From Luteibacter rhizovicinus (GTDB lineage Bacteria > Pseudomonadota > Gammaproteobacteria > Xanthomonadales > Rhodanobacteraceae), in contig NZ_SMCS01000003.1 of NCBI RefSeq assembly GCF_004342265.1, positions 186,001 to 250,000 on the forward strand: 64,000 bases of DNA, in the 5' to 3' direction. The notes beneath the pieces are model-generated. The model was not told where the DNA came from. It saw only the letters and a list, made by a program, of their open reading frames with translations, and did not search any database. Position numbers and translations under genes: made by a program. This document shows positions 45,254 through 52,678 of this stretch, one piece after another. Numbering within the stretch: the stretch's first letter is position 1; every line of letters starts with the position of its first letter.

Positions 45254-45337
45254 AGGCGCGGGCCATGTGCACGCATGGTCCAAAACCTTTTCGACAAGAA
45301 TCCGCAATTTCTTGCGAAATCAATAACATCAATTGAA

Positions 45338-45364
45338 GATGCGAATCACTATCACTCATAATCA
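45338..45364. promoter_or_regulatory. Candidate Fur box upstream of the flavin electron-transfer operon
   Basis: Reading on the minus strand, the A+T-rich segment contains GATTATGAGTGATAGTGATT, three imperfect repeats of the GATAAT-type Fur hexamer. The plus strand has GCGAATCACTATCACTCATA. It ends 32 bases before the start codon at 45397, a normal operator position. The match is partial and was judged by eye. Confidence 0.4.
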
Positions 45365-45396
45365 TCCCCTGACCTTCATGCGTCCCAGGGAAATTT

Positions 45397-46329
45397 ATGT
45401 CGCTTGCCTCTGCTTATCGCTCGCGCGGTTTGCGTGCCTTTTTCGCACTCGTCGTTCTGGGCCTGATCTGCGCCCCGGGCGCCAGAGCGGAAGAGAGCCA
45501 GTTCGGTTACGTCTACACCACCGACCTTTTGCCGAAGGGTGCGAAGGAAGTGGAGCAATGGGCTACCTGGCGCCGACAGAAAACAGGCGGCTACTTCGAC
45601 CAGCTCGATGGCCGCACCGAATTCGAATACGGCCTGACCGACAAACTCCAGGTCGCCTTCTACGCGAACTACGTATGGGCCCGCGCCTATCACAATGGCC
45701 CCTTCGGCGAGACCACGCCGCCGGAACCGCTGTCCTATGACCGGCCGGGTCCGGACGACCGTTACAACGCCCGACGTTTCGTGGGTTTCTCCGGCGAAGC
45801 CATCTATCGCCTGTTGAGTCCGTACACCGACCCCATCGGCGTCGCCGTCTACATCGAGCCCACCGTGGGGCCCGCATTCCGCGAGCTTGAAGCGAAGCTG
45901 ATTCTGCAGAAGAACTTCATGGACGACCGCCTGGTCACGGCCTTCAACTTCACCTACGCGCCGGAATGGCGTTACGACATCGTCGATGGCGATCCGACCC
46001 GGAAAAAATGGGGTTACGAGACCGACGTCAATGCGAACTTCGCCGCGTCGTACCGCTTCGCGCCGAACTGGTCGGCGGGCTTCGAATTGCTCAACGAACA
46101 CGAATACAACAGCTACACGTTCAGCAAAGAGTCGAACAACGGCTTCTTCTTCGGTCCGGTCATTCACTACGGCGGCAAGAAACTCTTCATCACCGCGACC
46201 TTCCTCGAACAATTGCCCTGGGCATCGGAACATTCGGATACGGTAGCGGGCGCCATCGTCGACCGCCGCATCTACGACAACGATTTCGAAAAGTATCGCG
46301 TACGTATCAAAGCCGGCTGGTACTTCTGA
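45397..46329 (+). CDS. Outer-membrane-like protein, DUF6662-like
   Basis: The 310-residue protein has a signal peptide of about 31 residues (ending GARA). The beta-rich body has alternating aromatic residues (FGYVYTTDLLPKG, EFEYGLTDKLQVAFYANY, KLFITATFLEQ) and a C-terminal aromatic residue (RIKAGWYF), as expected for an outer-membrane barrel. The pattern fits DUF6662, a family of unknown role; this assignment is from memory. AGGGA precedes the ATG. It is the first gene of a four-gene set with an FMN-binding protein nine bases downstream, and could be a porin or sensor for the reductase module. Confidence 0.78.
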   Translation: MSLASAYRSRGLRAFFALVVLGLICAPGARAEESQFGYVYTTDLLPKGAKEVEQWATWRRQKTGGYFDQLDGRTEFEYGLTDKLQVAFYANYVWARAYHNGPFGETTPPEPLSYDRPGPDDRYNARRFVGFSGEAIYRLLSPYTDPIGVAVYIEPTVGPAFRELEAKLILQKNFMDDRLVTAFNFTYAPEWRYDIVDGDPTRKKWGYETDVNANFAASYRFAPNWSAGFELLNEHEYNSYTFSKESNNGFFFGPVIHYGGKKLFITATFLEQLPWASEHSDTVAGAIVDRRIYDNDFEKYRVRIKAGWYF

Positions 46330-46338
46330 GGTCATGTC

Positions 46339-46869
46339 ATGAAATCGCGATTCCTGTTAATTCCCGCCTACGCGCTGGTGATAAGCGCACCCGTGCAGGC
46401 CACCGTATACCTCAGCGTCGAGCAGGCGCAGGCATTGATGTTTCCCGGTGCCACGTTCACGCCCGACTTCGTCACGCTGACGCCCGATCAGATGAAGGCG
46501 ATCGAGAAGAGCTCGGACGTCAACGTGCTCTCGCCCGACCTCAAGGTGTGGCGCGCGTCGACGGGAGGCTGGTTCATTGCCGACCAGGTCGTGGGCAAGC
46601 ACGAATTCATTCCGTTCGCCGTAGCCATCGATGCGCAAGGCGCCGTTAAAGCCGTGGAAATCCTCGAATACCGCGAGACCTATGGCGACCAGGTACGCAA
46701 CGCATCGTGGCGTGCCCAGTTCACCGGCAAGACCAAGGATGCTCCGCTCAAACTCGGTGGCGACATCCAGAACATATCCGGCGCCACGTTATCCAGCCGG
46801 CACATCACCGACGGCGTCAAGCGCCTACTCGCGACCTATGCCCTTGTCCTCGCCAACCAGAAAAGTTGA
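46339..46869 (+). CDS. Exported FMN-binding domain protein
   Basis: The 176-residue protein has a signal peptide ending PVQA and one FMN_bind domain. The flavinylation motif is ISGATLSS near the C-terminus, preceded by Asp (GGDIQN), with Thr150 the likely attachment site for FMN. The KAVEILEYRETYG strand is also typical. Such proteins carry a covalent FMN and pass electrons in the periplasm, as in RnfG/NqrC-type subunits. The next gene, an ApbE enzyme that attaches FMN, overlaps its end by 32 bases, strongly supporting the role. Confidence 0.92.
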   Translation: MKSRFLLIPAYALVISAPVQATVYLSVEQAQALMFPGATFTPDFVTLTPDQMKAIEKSSDVNVLSPDLKVWRASTGGWFIADQVVGKHEFIPFAVAIDAQGAVKAVEILEYRETYGDQVRNASWRAQFTGKTKDAPLKLGGDIQNISGATLSSRHITDGVKRLLATYALVLANQKS

Positions 46870-47716
46870 ACGCGCGCGGCCGCTGCTCGGCACGACGGTA
46901 AGCATCCGTATCGACCGCATGGGCGAAGCGCGTGCGCATCAAGCGATCGATGAAGCGTTTTCCGCCATCGAACGCGTCCATGCGCTGATGAGCTTCCACG
47001 AAGCAGGCAGCGATCTGTCGCGCTTGCATGCGGCGGTGCCGGGAGAGCGCGTTATTCTCGATGTGCAGACGGTCGATGTTCTGCGCGAAGCGCTGACATT
47101 GTCCGGCCGTACCGATGGCGCCTTCGATGTTACTGTCGCGGCGCAACTGGTCGCCGGAGGTCTTCTTCCGGCTCCAACCAGTGGATCGTTGCCGGCAGAT
47201 GGAGCCTGCTGGAAAGACATCGACATGGACGATGACCGCAGCGTGAGTCTGCGACGGCCGCTCTGGATCGATCTTGGCGGCATCGCGAAAGGCTATGCCG
47301 TCGACCGGGCCGTCGACGTGCTGTGCTCGCACGGCGTCGGCCATGCATGCGTCAACGCCGGCGGCGACTTGCGCACCCTTGGCGAAGGACCGCATCGGGT
47401 CGCCATCGCCACCGATGAGACGCAGCCCTCCCACTACCCCGTGATCGAACTGGGCGAGGCATCGATGGCAACGAGTAGCGGACGGGCATTTTCCACGGCG
47501 GCAACCGGCCCGCATATCGACGGACGGCATCGCTCGACCATGGGCCTGAACCAGAGCGTCACCGTGATCGCCGAACAATGCATGCACGCCGATGCGCTGA
47601 CCAAAGTCGTCATGGCCATGGAAACGCAGAGCGCCGATCTCTTGCGCCATTACAACGCCGTGGCTTACCTGCAAGACGCGGCAGGCCACTGGACTCAACT
47701 CGGCGTTTCGACGTGA
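46838..47716 (+). CDS. apbE: FAD:protein FMN transferase (ApbE family)
   Basis: The enzyme transfers FMN from FAD to a Thr or Ser in target proteins, here most likely the FMN-binding protein encoded just upstream. The 292-residue protein has the family motifs RTDGAFDVTVA, WIDLGGIAKGYAVD, CVNAGGDLRTLG and HADALTKVVMAM (metal site). The start at ATG 46838 lies inside the previous gene. No signal peptide or lipobox is seen, unusual since the presumed target is exported. It overlaps the next gene by four bases (GTGA). Confidence 0.93.
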   Translation: MPLSSPTRKVERARPLLGTTVSIRIDRMGEARAHQAIDEAFSAIERVHALMSFHEAGSDLSRLHAAVPGERVILDVQTVDVLREALTLSGRTDGAFDVTVAAQLVAGGLLPAPTSGSLPADGACWKDIDMDDDRSVSLRRPLWIDLGGIAKGYAVDRAVDVLCSHGVGHACVNAGGDLRTLGEGPHRVAIATDETQPSHYPVIELGEASMATSSGRAFSTAATGPHIDGRHRSTMGLNQSVTVIAEQCMHADALTKVVMAMETQSADLLRHYNAVAYLQDAAGHWTQLGVST

Positions 47717-48195
47717 AGACGCATACGCATCCCCACAATGTCGTAGGCCAGCATCGAGCGTCTCTTCGACTATCGCGCCAACGCCGATACATGGTGTATG
47801 CCATCGGCTGGACGCTGTGGCTGAGCGGCGTACTCTGGCTGGTCTTTCATTACGCGTTGATGCGTAAAGGACCCTTCGGAGACGAACCGCAGCCACTGGA
47901 AACATGGTGGCTACGACTGCACGCCGCCATGGCATTTGCCTCACTGTGGGGTTTCGGCCTGGTGTGGGGCGTTCATATCGTGGCCGGCTGGCGTACGCAA
48001 CGGCAACGCATCTCCGGTGGATTAGCCGTGGGACTGCTGGTCTGGCTATCCCTCACCGGCTATCTGCTCTATTACCTCACCGACGACCGCTGGCGAGATA
48101 TCAGCGCCGTCACCCATTGGGCGACGGGGCTTGCGTTACCGGTGCTGCTGGCAATCCATATTGTCCTTGGACGGCGCCGTTCCGGACGATGGTGA
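47713..48195 (+). CDS. Four-helix membrane protein with conserved histidines, putative b-type cytochrome
   Basis: The 160-residue inner-membrane protein starts at GTG 47713, coupled to apbE. It has four hydrophobic helices. Histidines lie in or at them: FHYALM (helix 1), RLHAAMA and GVHIVAG (helix 2), THWATG and AIHIVLG (helix 4). This is the pattern expected for two membrane hemes, as in cytochrome b561 or ferric reductase-like domains, although no exact family is recognised. In context it would carry electrons across the inner membrane to the exported FMN protein. Confidence 0.75.
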   Translation: MKTHTHPHNVVGQHRASLRLSRQRRYMVYAIGWTLWLSGVLWLVFHYALMRKGPFGDEPQPLETWWLRLHAAMAFASLWGFGLVWGVHIVAGWRTQRQRISGGLAVGLLVWLSLTGYLLYYLTDDRWRDISAVTHWATGLALPVLLAIHIVLGRRRSGRW

Positions 48196-48323
48196 ACCTT
48201 GCCCTCGTCCCGCGGGAGTCGGCCACAAAAAAAGTGGCCTGCTTCCCTTGGGCCCGAACCCGCTTATTCGAGGCCACCCAACAAGGTCAACTTACTCACA
48301 TCTATTTCTTGAAAACAAAATGA

Positions 48324-48908
48324 CTACAAAACGTCCGTCGCCGCGCTTTGATCGCACGTCGTCGCGGGACTGATCGCGACCGGAGTTGCTTCGACTGACG
48401 CTCCGCCATGCGATGTCAATTCGAATACATTCACGTAGCAACCATCGCCCGGTTTGATTTCATAGTCCTTGCCATTCTGCGGATGGAATGAAAACTCCTT
48501 GAGGCAGTTGGCGTTGCCGATCACCCTGACGCTCGAGTCGACAGGTGCGATGTTGTACGTAACCCGGATAACGGCCGGCTTATCGGCCTCGATGTAGTAC
48601 TCGTAGTAGACGGGAGGCGTTTTGCTCCACTTCGGCATTCCAATGCTTGTCGGAGCGGGCTTAAGAAGCGTCAAGGCTTCTTTCTTCGTCATGTGAGGCG
48701 AACCGACCATGGTCCTGCCAGCTTTCGGCTGATCGCCGATGCAAACCATGTTGGTGACTACCTCCACGCTGGAACGCTCGTTGTCATAGTCGAGCCGAAG
48801 CCGGGCCGATGCGCCGTCAGGCTTTGTACTGGTGCTTGGTCTGACGGCTTGCTGGCAGCCACACAGGGCAACGCAAATCAACAGCGAACCTGCAATTATT
48901 TTTTTCAC
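48324..48908 (-). CDS. Lipoprotein of unknown function
   Basis: The 194-residue product starts at GTG 48908, which gives a compact lipoprotein signal (MKKIIAGSLLICVALCGC). ATG 48941 is an alternative. The mature domain of about 175 residues is hydrophilic, with RLRLDYDNERSSVEVVTN, PPVYYEYYIEAD, IRVTYNIAPVDSSVRVIG and three further cysteines. It reads as a two-sheet beta domain. No family is recognised. The DNA is less G+C-rich than the core genes. It faces the membrane-protein gene at 47713-48195 tail to tail. Confidence 0.65.
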   Translation of the reverse strand: MKKIIAGSLLICVALCGCQQAVRPSTSTKPDGASARLRLDYDNERSSVEVVTNMVCIGDQPKAGRTMVGSPHMTKKEALTLLKPAPTSIGMPKWSKTPPVYYEYYIEADKPAVIRVTYNIAPVDSSVRVIGNANCLKEFSFHPQNGKDYEIKPGDGCYVNVFELTSHGGASVEATPVAISPATTCDQSAATDVL

Positions 48909-48994
48909 GACGCCATTCTCTATATTTGCGCATTGAACCATTGAAGAAGACTTCGGGTCGCCACGCCGATATCCCGGACGCCACAGAACGAAGT

Positions 48995-49660
48995 TCAATT
49001 CGCTTTAACGGCATCCGGAAAAATGTCTTTAGTAAGTACCGGGTCGATCGGTTTGAAGTCGTTCTGCAACGAGCAGGCAAGCAGCGTGCCCCTACTGCCA
49101 TCGGGAAGCGTATCTTCCGACAGTTCAAGCACACGCTCCGGCATCCGCGTGGCCGGCCATCCCTTGCTGGCGGCTACCCGCGGCGCGACCCATGCGCTGC
49201 CGTCCCAAATTTCAACACGCACGTACGAACTATCACGCTTCATCTGACGGCCCTGCGCGGAATCGACGAGGGCCGCCACCGCCCCCAATGCGTCCGACGG
49301 CCTTCCGCTGAGATAAACACCCCAGAAAACACCAGACGCAGAGGGGTCGAACATAAATCCGACAACCTGCAGACCAGCGCCTTCGTCCTTGGCTTTCGAG
49401 AACGCCGCCTTTAGATATCTGGAGTCCGCGACATTGCCGACGAAGCGTGTGTAGCCAGGACTCGGAGACTCAGTCTTCCCATAGTCAGCCAGTTCCGGAT
49501 GCCCGGCCATGTAACGAAAGAATCCTCCGTCGCAGGCGACCAGCGCTGAAACCAGACCCATTGGTGCGGCGGACGCCGCAACGGAAGTGATCGTGCCGAT
49601 CACGGCTACGGCAATACATGCCATCCGGCAAACCCGGTGGCGTTTGGTGATGCGGTTCAT
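48995..49660 (-). CDS. Secreted protein of unknown function
   Basis: The 221-residue protein from ATG 49660 follows CAGGGGAA and has a signal peptide (positive start, hydrophobic run to VAASA, about residue 31). The mature part has GFFRYMAGHPELADYGKTES, FVGNVADSRYLKAAF, MKRDSSYVRVEIWDGSAWVA and a C-terminal LLACSLQNDFKP. Two cysteines (VACDGG and LLACS) may pair. No family is recognised. It is 86 bases upstream of a lipoprotein gene on the same strand and may form a unit with it. Confidence 0.7.
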   Translation of the reverse strand: MNRITKRHRVCRMACIAVAVIGTITSVAASAAPMGLVSALVACDGGFFRYMAGHPELADYGKTESPSPGYTRFVGNVADSRYLKAAFSKAKDEGAGLQVVGFMFDPSASGVFWGVYLSGRPSDALGAVAALVDSAQGRQMKRDSSYVRVEIWDGSAWVAPRVAASKGWPATRMPERVLELSEDTLPDGSRGTLLACSLQNDFKPIDPVLTKDIFPDAVKAN

Positions 49661-49846
49661 TTCCCCTGTCCCCTTGCATGCTCGAGTCGCAAAACCGAGT
49701 GTGCGACCCATCGATAGCAGTGAACGATACGCGAGATGGATAACGCGATCTGTAGGTCTTTTCCTACATCATTTCATGCACAGTCGGGACAGCCCCTTAA
49801 AATTCGCGATGCCGTCGATGCACGACTTCAGCCCCGCGAAAGCGGT

Positions 49847-50104
49847 CTAGCAAGAGGCCTTTGCTCGATACAACGCCATGACGAGATCCGCCGCCTCGTC
49901 CGCCAAATCCCCCAGCGACGACATGGCCCGCGCCATATCGTCCGGATCGAAATCGGTATTGGCGGTCAACGACATCATCCGCAGAAGCGACTTCGCCGCG
50001 GTCATGCGGGAATAGGCAGCGTCGTGCAGCGTTTGTGCCGGAAGATCGAGATGGCCCGCACAGAGGGGGCAAGCAACGTGCAGCGAAGATTCGGGATGCG
50101 GCAT
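49847..50104 (-). CDS. Small cytoplasmic protein with a CPLC motif, unknown function
   Basis: The 85-residue protein starts at ATG 50104 with AAGGAA upstream. An N-terminal VACPLCAGHLDLP segment may form half of a zinc site. The rest is predicted as two amphipathic helices (MTAAKSLLRMMSL, MARAMSSLGDLADEAADLVMALYRAK) and ends in Cys. It may be a small adaptor or regulator. A stem-loop at 50129-50152 lies in its leader. Confidence 0.65.
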   Translation of the reverse strand: MPHPESSLHVACPLCAGHLDLPAQTLHDAAYSRMTAAKSLLRMMSLTANTDFDPDDMARAMSSLGDLADEAADLVMALYRAKASC

Positions 50105-50410
50105 TGACGGTTCCTTGTGTCCGATGAGCCGCCACCCCGTAAAGGGTGGCGGACGTGTCGGGGTCGAAAACCGGCTGTATCGTCAATCCCGGCCAGGCCA
50201 AAGCCTGCCCGACACGCCCACCATAAAGCGAGGGTAAACGCAGGGACAAATGTCACCTGCGTAACGATACAAGGACGGGTTTCGACACCCGGTCACCGAA
50301 AGAGTCGGCGACCGGCAAAGCATCCCAGCCCGTCATCCTCGCAACCATCCGATTATTCCGAAAAATACGACGAATATTCTTGAGAGTGGTGGTCGGGGTT
50401 GGCCAGCATC
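50105..50410. other. Noncoding gap with two hairpins
   Basis: This 306-base gap between two minus-strand small genes holds a 9-bp hairpin (50129-50152) and a second inverted repeat, ACGCAGG (50238-50244) / CCTGCGT (50256-50262). No gene is supported in it. Confidence 0.45.
50129..50152 (-). promoter_or_regulatory. Stem-loop in the leader of the CPLC small-protein gene
   Basis: The perfect 9-bp stem CCGCCACCC / GGGTGGCGG with a six-base loop lies 25 bases upstream of the start codon at 50104, just before the ribosome site. No T-run follows, so a translation- or stability-controlling role is as likely as termination. Confidence 0.4.
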
Positions 50411-50680
50411 TCAGATCGCACAAAGACCGGTGCACTCGGTCGACTTCATTACCTCAGCAATTTTCGTCACCGCTGGTTTAACGTCATCCGTCGCCGAGGC
50501 CATCATCCCCATCGCGATTCGTACGATCTGCGCGCGATAAGCAACAGGAAGGAATGCCGCCAGAACGTCTGCGTTCTTTGCGACTGCCGCAACGATCTGC
50601 CGCCGGTTCGCCGGACGAAACTCGGCCGCGTTCGCGGTCAGGAGGGCTCCAGCCACCGTGGCATAAACACCGTTACGCAT
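50411..50680 (-). CDS. Small protein of unknown function
   Basis: The 89-residue frame starts at ATG 50680 with no clear ribosome site. It is Ala-rich and mostly helical (ANRRQIVAAVAKNADVLAAF, RAQIVRIAMGMMASATD), ending KSTECTGLCAI with a C-terminal cysteine pair. An N-terminal hydrophobic stretch (VYATVAGALLTANAA) could be a short signal sequence. It looks like a natural protein, but nothing identifies it. Confidence 0.45.
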   Translation of the reverse strand: MRNGVYATVAGALLTANAAEFRPANRRQIVAAVAKNADVLAAFLPVAYRAQIVRIAMGMMASATDDVKPAVTKIAEVMKSTECTGLCAI

Positions 50681-50778
50681 CTGGGCAACACCACTGTTGA
50701 AATATATCGATGCTCGCCGCGCAAGACGGGCAACGCATGTGAGTCACGATAATCAGAAACGATTGTTCCCGAAGCCCC

Positions 50779-50810
50779 AAAAACAAAAACCCCCGCGAGG
50801 CGGGGGTTTT
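50779..50810 (-). terminator. Intrinsic terminator of the ribosomal protein THX gene
   Basis: The stem CCCCCGC (50790-50796) / GCGGGGG (50800-50806) has a three-base loop. On the minus strand it is followed by a T-rich run (bases 50789 down to 50779). It lies 65 bases downstream of the THX stop codon. Confidence 0.85.
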
Positions 50811-50874
50811 CATGTCGCAGCGGCGCTGAGATCAGCCGACCTTTAAAGAGTCGACCGGATCGAACCAACTCAGA

Positions 50875-51045
50875 TCAGGCCGACTTCTTACGCGGCGCAG
50901 CTGCCTTCTTCGGAGCGGCGGCGGCCTTGGGGGCTGCTGCCGGCTTCGCTACAACGCCGGTGACGACGTTGGTATGCGGGCGTGCGTTGCCGTAGCTGGC
51001 ACGATTGATCTTACCGCGGCGGGTCCTGCGATCACCCTTACCCAT
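50875..51045 (-). CDS. 30S ribosomal protein THX
   Basis: The 56-residue basic protein begins MGKGDRRTRRGKINRASYGN, the signature of the THX family of small 30S-subunit proteins, and continues into an Ala/Pro/Lys-rich tail typical of the proteobacterial versions. ATG 51045 follows AAGGAG; an in-frame extension to 51114 is not needed. A strong terminator follows, so it is a single-gene unit. Confidence 0.92.
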   Translation of the reverse strand: MGKGDRRTRRGKINRASYGNARPHTNVVTGVVAKPAAAPKAAAAPKKAAAPRKKSA

Positions 51046-51136
51046 GGGGAACTCCTTGAATTCATAAACGGACGGAACGGCCGACCATCGTAACAGCGCC
51101 CGCGCAAAGCGCAAGGGATACCGGACCGACGGGGGG

Positions 51137-52105
51137 TCAACGAACGCGGTGAGACCCGTCGGAACAGCCCTCCAGGTCGTCCGCGCACGGGCCTGGGTCG
51201 AACTGCACCGTGGCGTGGCCTACGCTGTAACGCTCGTTCAGCAAGGTCTTGATGGCCAGCAGGACGCGACCCTGGTCGGCGCCTTCCGTCAGCTCGGCAT
51301 GCAGGGTGGCCATGCGCGAGCCCGCGGTCACCTGCCAGACATGCACGTGATGCACGCCGACAATGGCCGGATCGACCGTGCGCAGCGTTTCCTCGACTTC
51401 GGTCAGATCTACGCCGTCCGGCGTCCCCTCCAGCAAAATATGCGACGAACGGCGCAGCAGGGCCCACGCGCTGCGCAGGATCAGCAGGGATACCAGTACC
51501 GACAGGACCGGATCGGCCCAGAGCCAGCCCATCCAGCGTACGGCCAGCGCCGCGAGGATGGCGGCGACCGAGCCCAGCAGATCGCCCAGCACGTGCAGGC
51601 TCGCGCCGGCGATGTTCACGTCGTCCGGATCGTGGTGATGCAGGGAGCGCAGAACGATCACGTTCACTATCAGTCCGACGACGGCGACGATCAGCATGAC
51701 GCCCGAGAGAATCGGCTGCGGATCGAACAGACGCTGGACGGCTTCGAAGACGATGAAAGCCACCAGCGCGAACTGGGTCAGCGCGTTGACGAAGCCGGCA
51801 AGCACTTCGATACGGCCGTAACCGTAGGTGCGCCGCGCGTCGGCGGGCCGGGCCGCGAAACGGGCGCCGAGGAAGGCCAGCAGCAGTGCCAGCGCGTCGA
51901 CAAGCATGTGCCCCGCATCGGCCAACAGCGCCAGCGATCCGGAAACGAAGCCGCCCGCCGCTTCGACGAAGAGCATCGCCGTGGTCAGTGCAAAAGCGAA
52001 TAACAGCTTGCGTTCGCTGGATGGCGCGTGGTCGTGTGCATCGCCATGGGCATGCCCATGATCGTGCTTGTGAGACGCGTGGTCGTGATCGTGTGTATGA
52101 GCCAT
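51137..52105 (-). CDS. Cation diffusion facilitator (ZitB/CzcD-like) with a His-rich N-terminus
   Basis: The 322-residue inner-membrane transporter begins with a run of about 25 residues containing 12 histidines, typical of zinc-handling CDF proteins. Six helices follow, carrying LLADAGHMLVDAL and SLHVLGDLLGSVAA, the two HxxxD metal-site motifs, and then a cytoplasmic domain with VHHVHVWQV. The family normally exports zinc or cobalt. ATG 52105 is 37 bases after the MerC-family gene, so both probably share the Zur-box promoter, a surprising arrangement for an exporter. Confidence 0.92.
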   Translation of the reverse strand: MAHTHDHDHASHKHDHGHAHGDAHDHAPSSERKLLFAFALTTAMLFVEAAGGFVSGSLALLADAGHMLVDALALLLAFLGARFAARPADARRTYGYGRIEVLAGFVNALTQFALVAFIVFEAVQRLFDPQPILSGVMLIVAVVGLIVNVIVLRSLHHHDPDDVNIAGASLHVLGDLLGSVAAILAALAVRWMGWLWADPVLSVLVSLLILRSAWALLRRSSHILLEGTPDGVDLTEVEETLRTVDPAIVGVHHVHVWQVTAGSRMATLHAELTEGADQGRVLLAIKTLLNERYSVGHATVQFDPGPCADDLEGCSDGSHRVR

Positions 52106-52142
52106 GTGCGGAATGCTAGGGATAGCCCCGCCGGTTACACAA

Positions 52143-52589
52143 TCACGGATGCGCGCATTCGGGGCCGTGCAGATGCCCGGCATGCTCGCTCTTGTCCACG
52201 CGCAGGTTGACGAAATGCGCCGACGCGACGAGCAAACCGCCGCAGGTCACCAGCACGCTGTGCACGATCAGCGAATTGCCGTGCAGGAACGTGACGCCAA
52301 GAATCAGCAGCATGAGCCCGGGTGCGACAAGGGCCAGCGGCAACCGTCGGCGATGCCGGCGGTAACCCGCCAGGAGCACGAACGTGGCAAGGACGCAGGC
52401 GAAACCGACGAAAGCGGCTTCGAAGCGATGATCCGCAAGGAAACCCAGGCCGATGACCGGCAGCAGCGCCAGGACGAACGGCAACGCCGCGCAGTGAAGA
52501 GCGCAAAGGAACGAGGCGGTGGCGCCAAGCCGGTCGGCGGCGTGCCACCAGCGGCGAGGGGTCGATGAGTCGTCGGTTTCTGGCGTCAT
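52143..52589 (-). CDS. MerC family membrane protein, probable metal transporter
   Basis: The 148-residue inner-membrane protein has four hydrophobic helices. A CALHC motif in the first (ATASFLCALHCAALPF) corresponds to the cysteine pair that MerC uses to bind mercury. The tail is rich in His and Cys (EHAGHLHGPECAHP). ATG 52589 is chosen. It starts 40 bases from a palindromic Zur-type operator shared with the divergent receptor gene, so zinc is a more likely substrate than mercury; no mer genes are nearby. Confidence 0.85.
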   Translation of the reverse strand: MTPETDDSSTPRRWWHAADRLGATASFLCALHCAALPFVLALLPVIGLGFLADHRFEAAFVGFACVLATFVLLAGYRRHRRRLPLALVAPGLMLLILGVTFLHGNSLIVHSVLVTCGGLLVASAHFVNLRVDKSEHAGHLHGPECAHP

Positions 52590-52628
52590 AAGAGTGGATA
52601 GCGTGACTAGTTGCACAGGTGCTGGCAA

Positions 52629-52651
52629 GCAATGTTACTTTATAACATTGC
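52629..52651. promoter_or_regulatory. Zur operator between the MerC-family gene and the zinc receptor gene
   Basis: Perfect 9-bp arms GCAATGTTA (52629-52637) and TAACATTGC (52643-52651) flank a five-base spacer. This agrees closely with the known Zur consensus half-site AATGTTA of proteobacteria. It lies 27 bases before the receptor start and 39 bases before the MerC-family start, and a zur gene is 2.3 kb away. Confidence 0.85.
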
Positions 52652-52678
52652 AAAAATGAACCACGGAGTACGCCCTCG

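Noticed and set aside
48221-48239. GGCCAC/GTGGCC hairpin after the flavin module considered as a terminator
   Set aside because: The stem has only six pairs and no T-run follows on either strand, so it is not supported as an intrinsic terminator.
52143-52589. Mercury resistance as the role of the MerC-family gene
   Set aside because: No merR, merT, merP or merA is present, and the shared operator and neighbours point to zinc.
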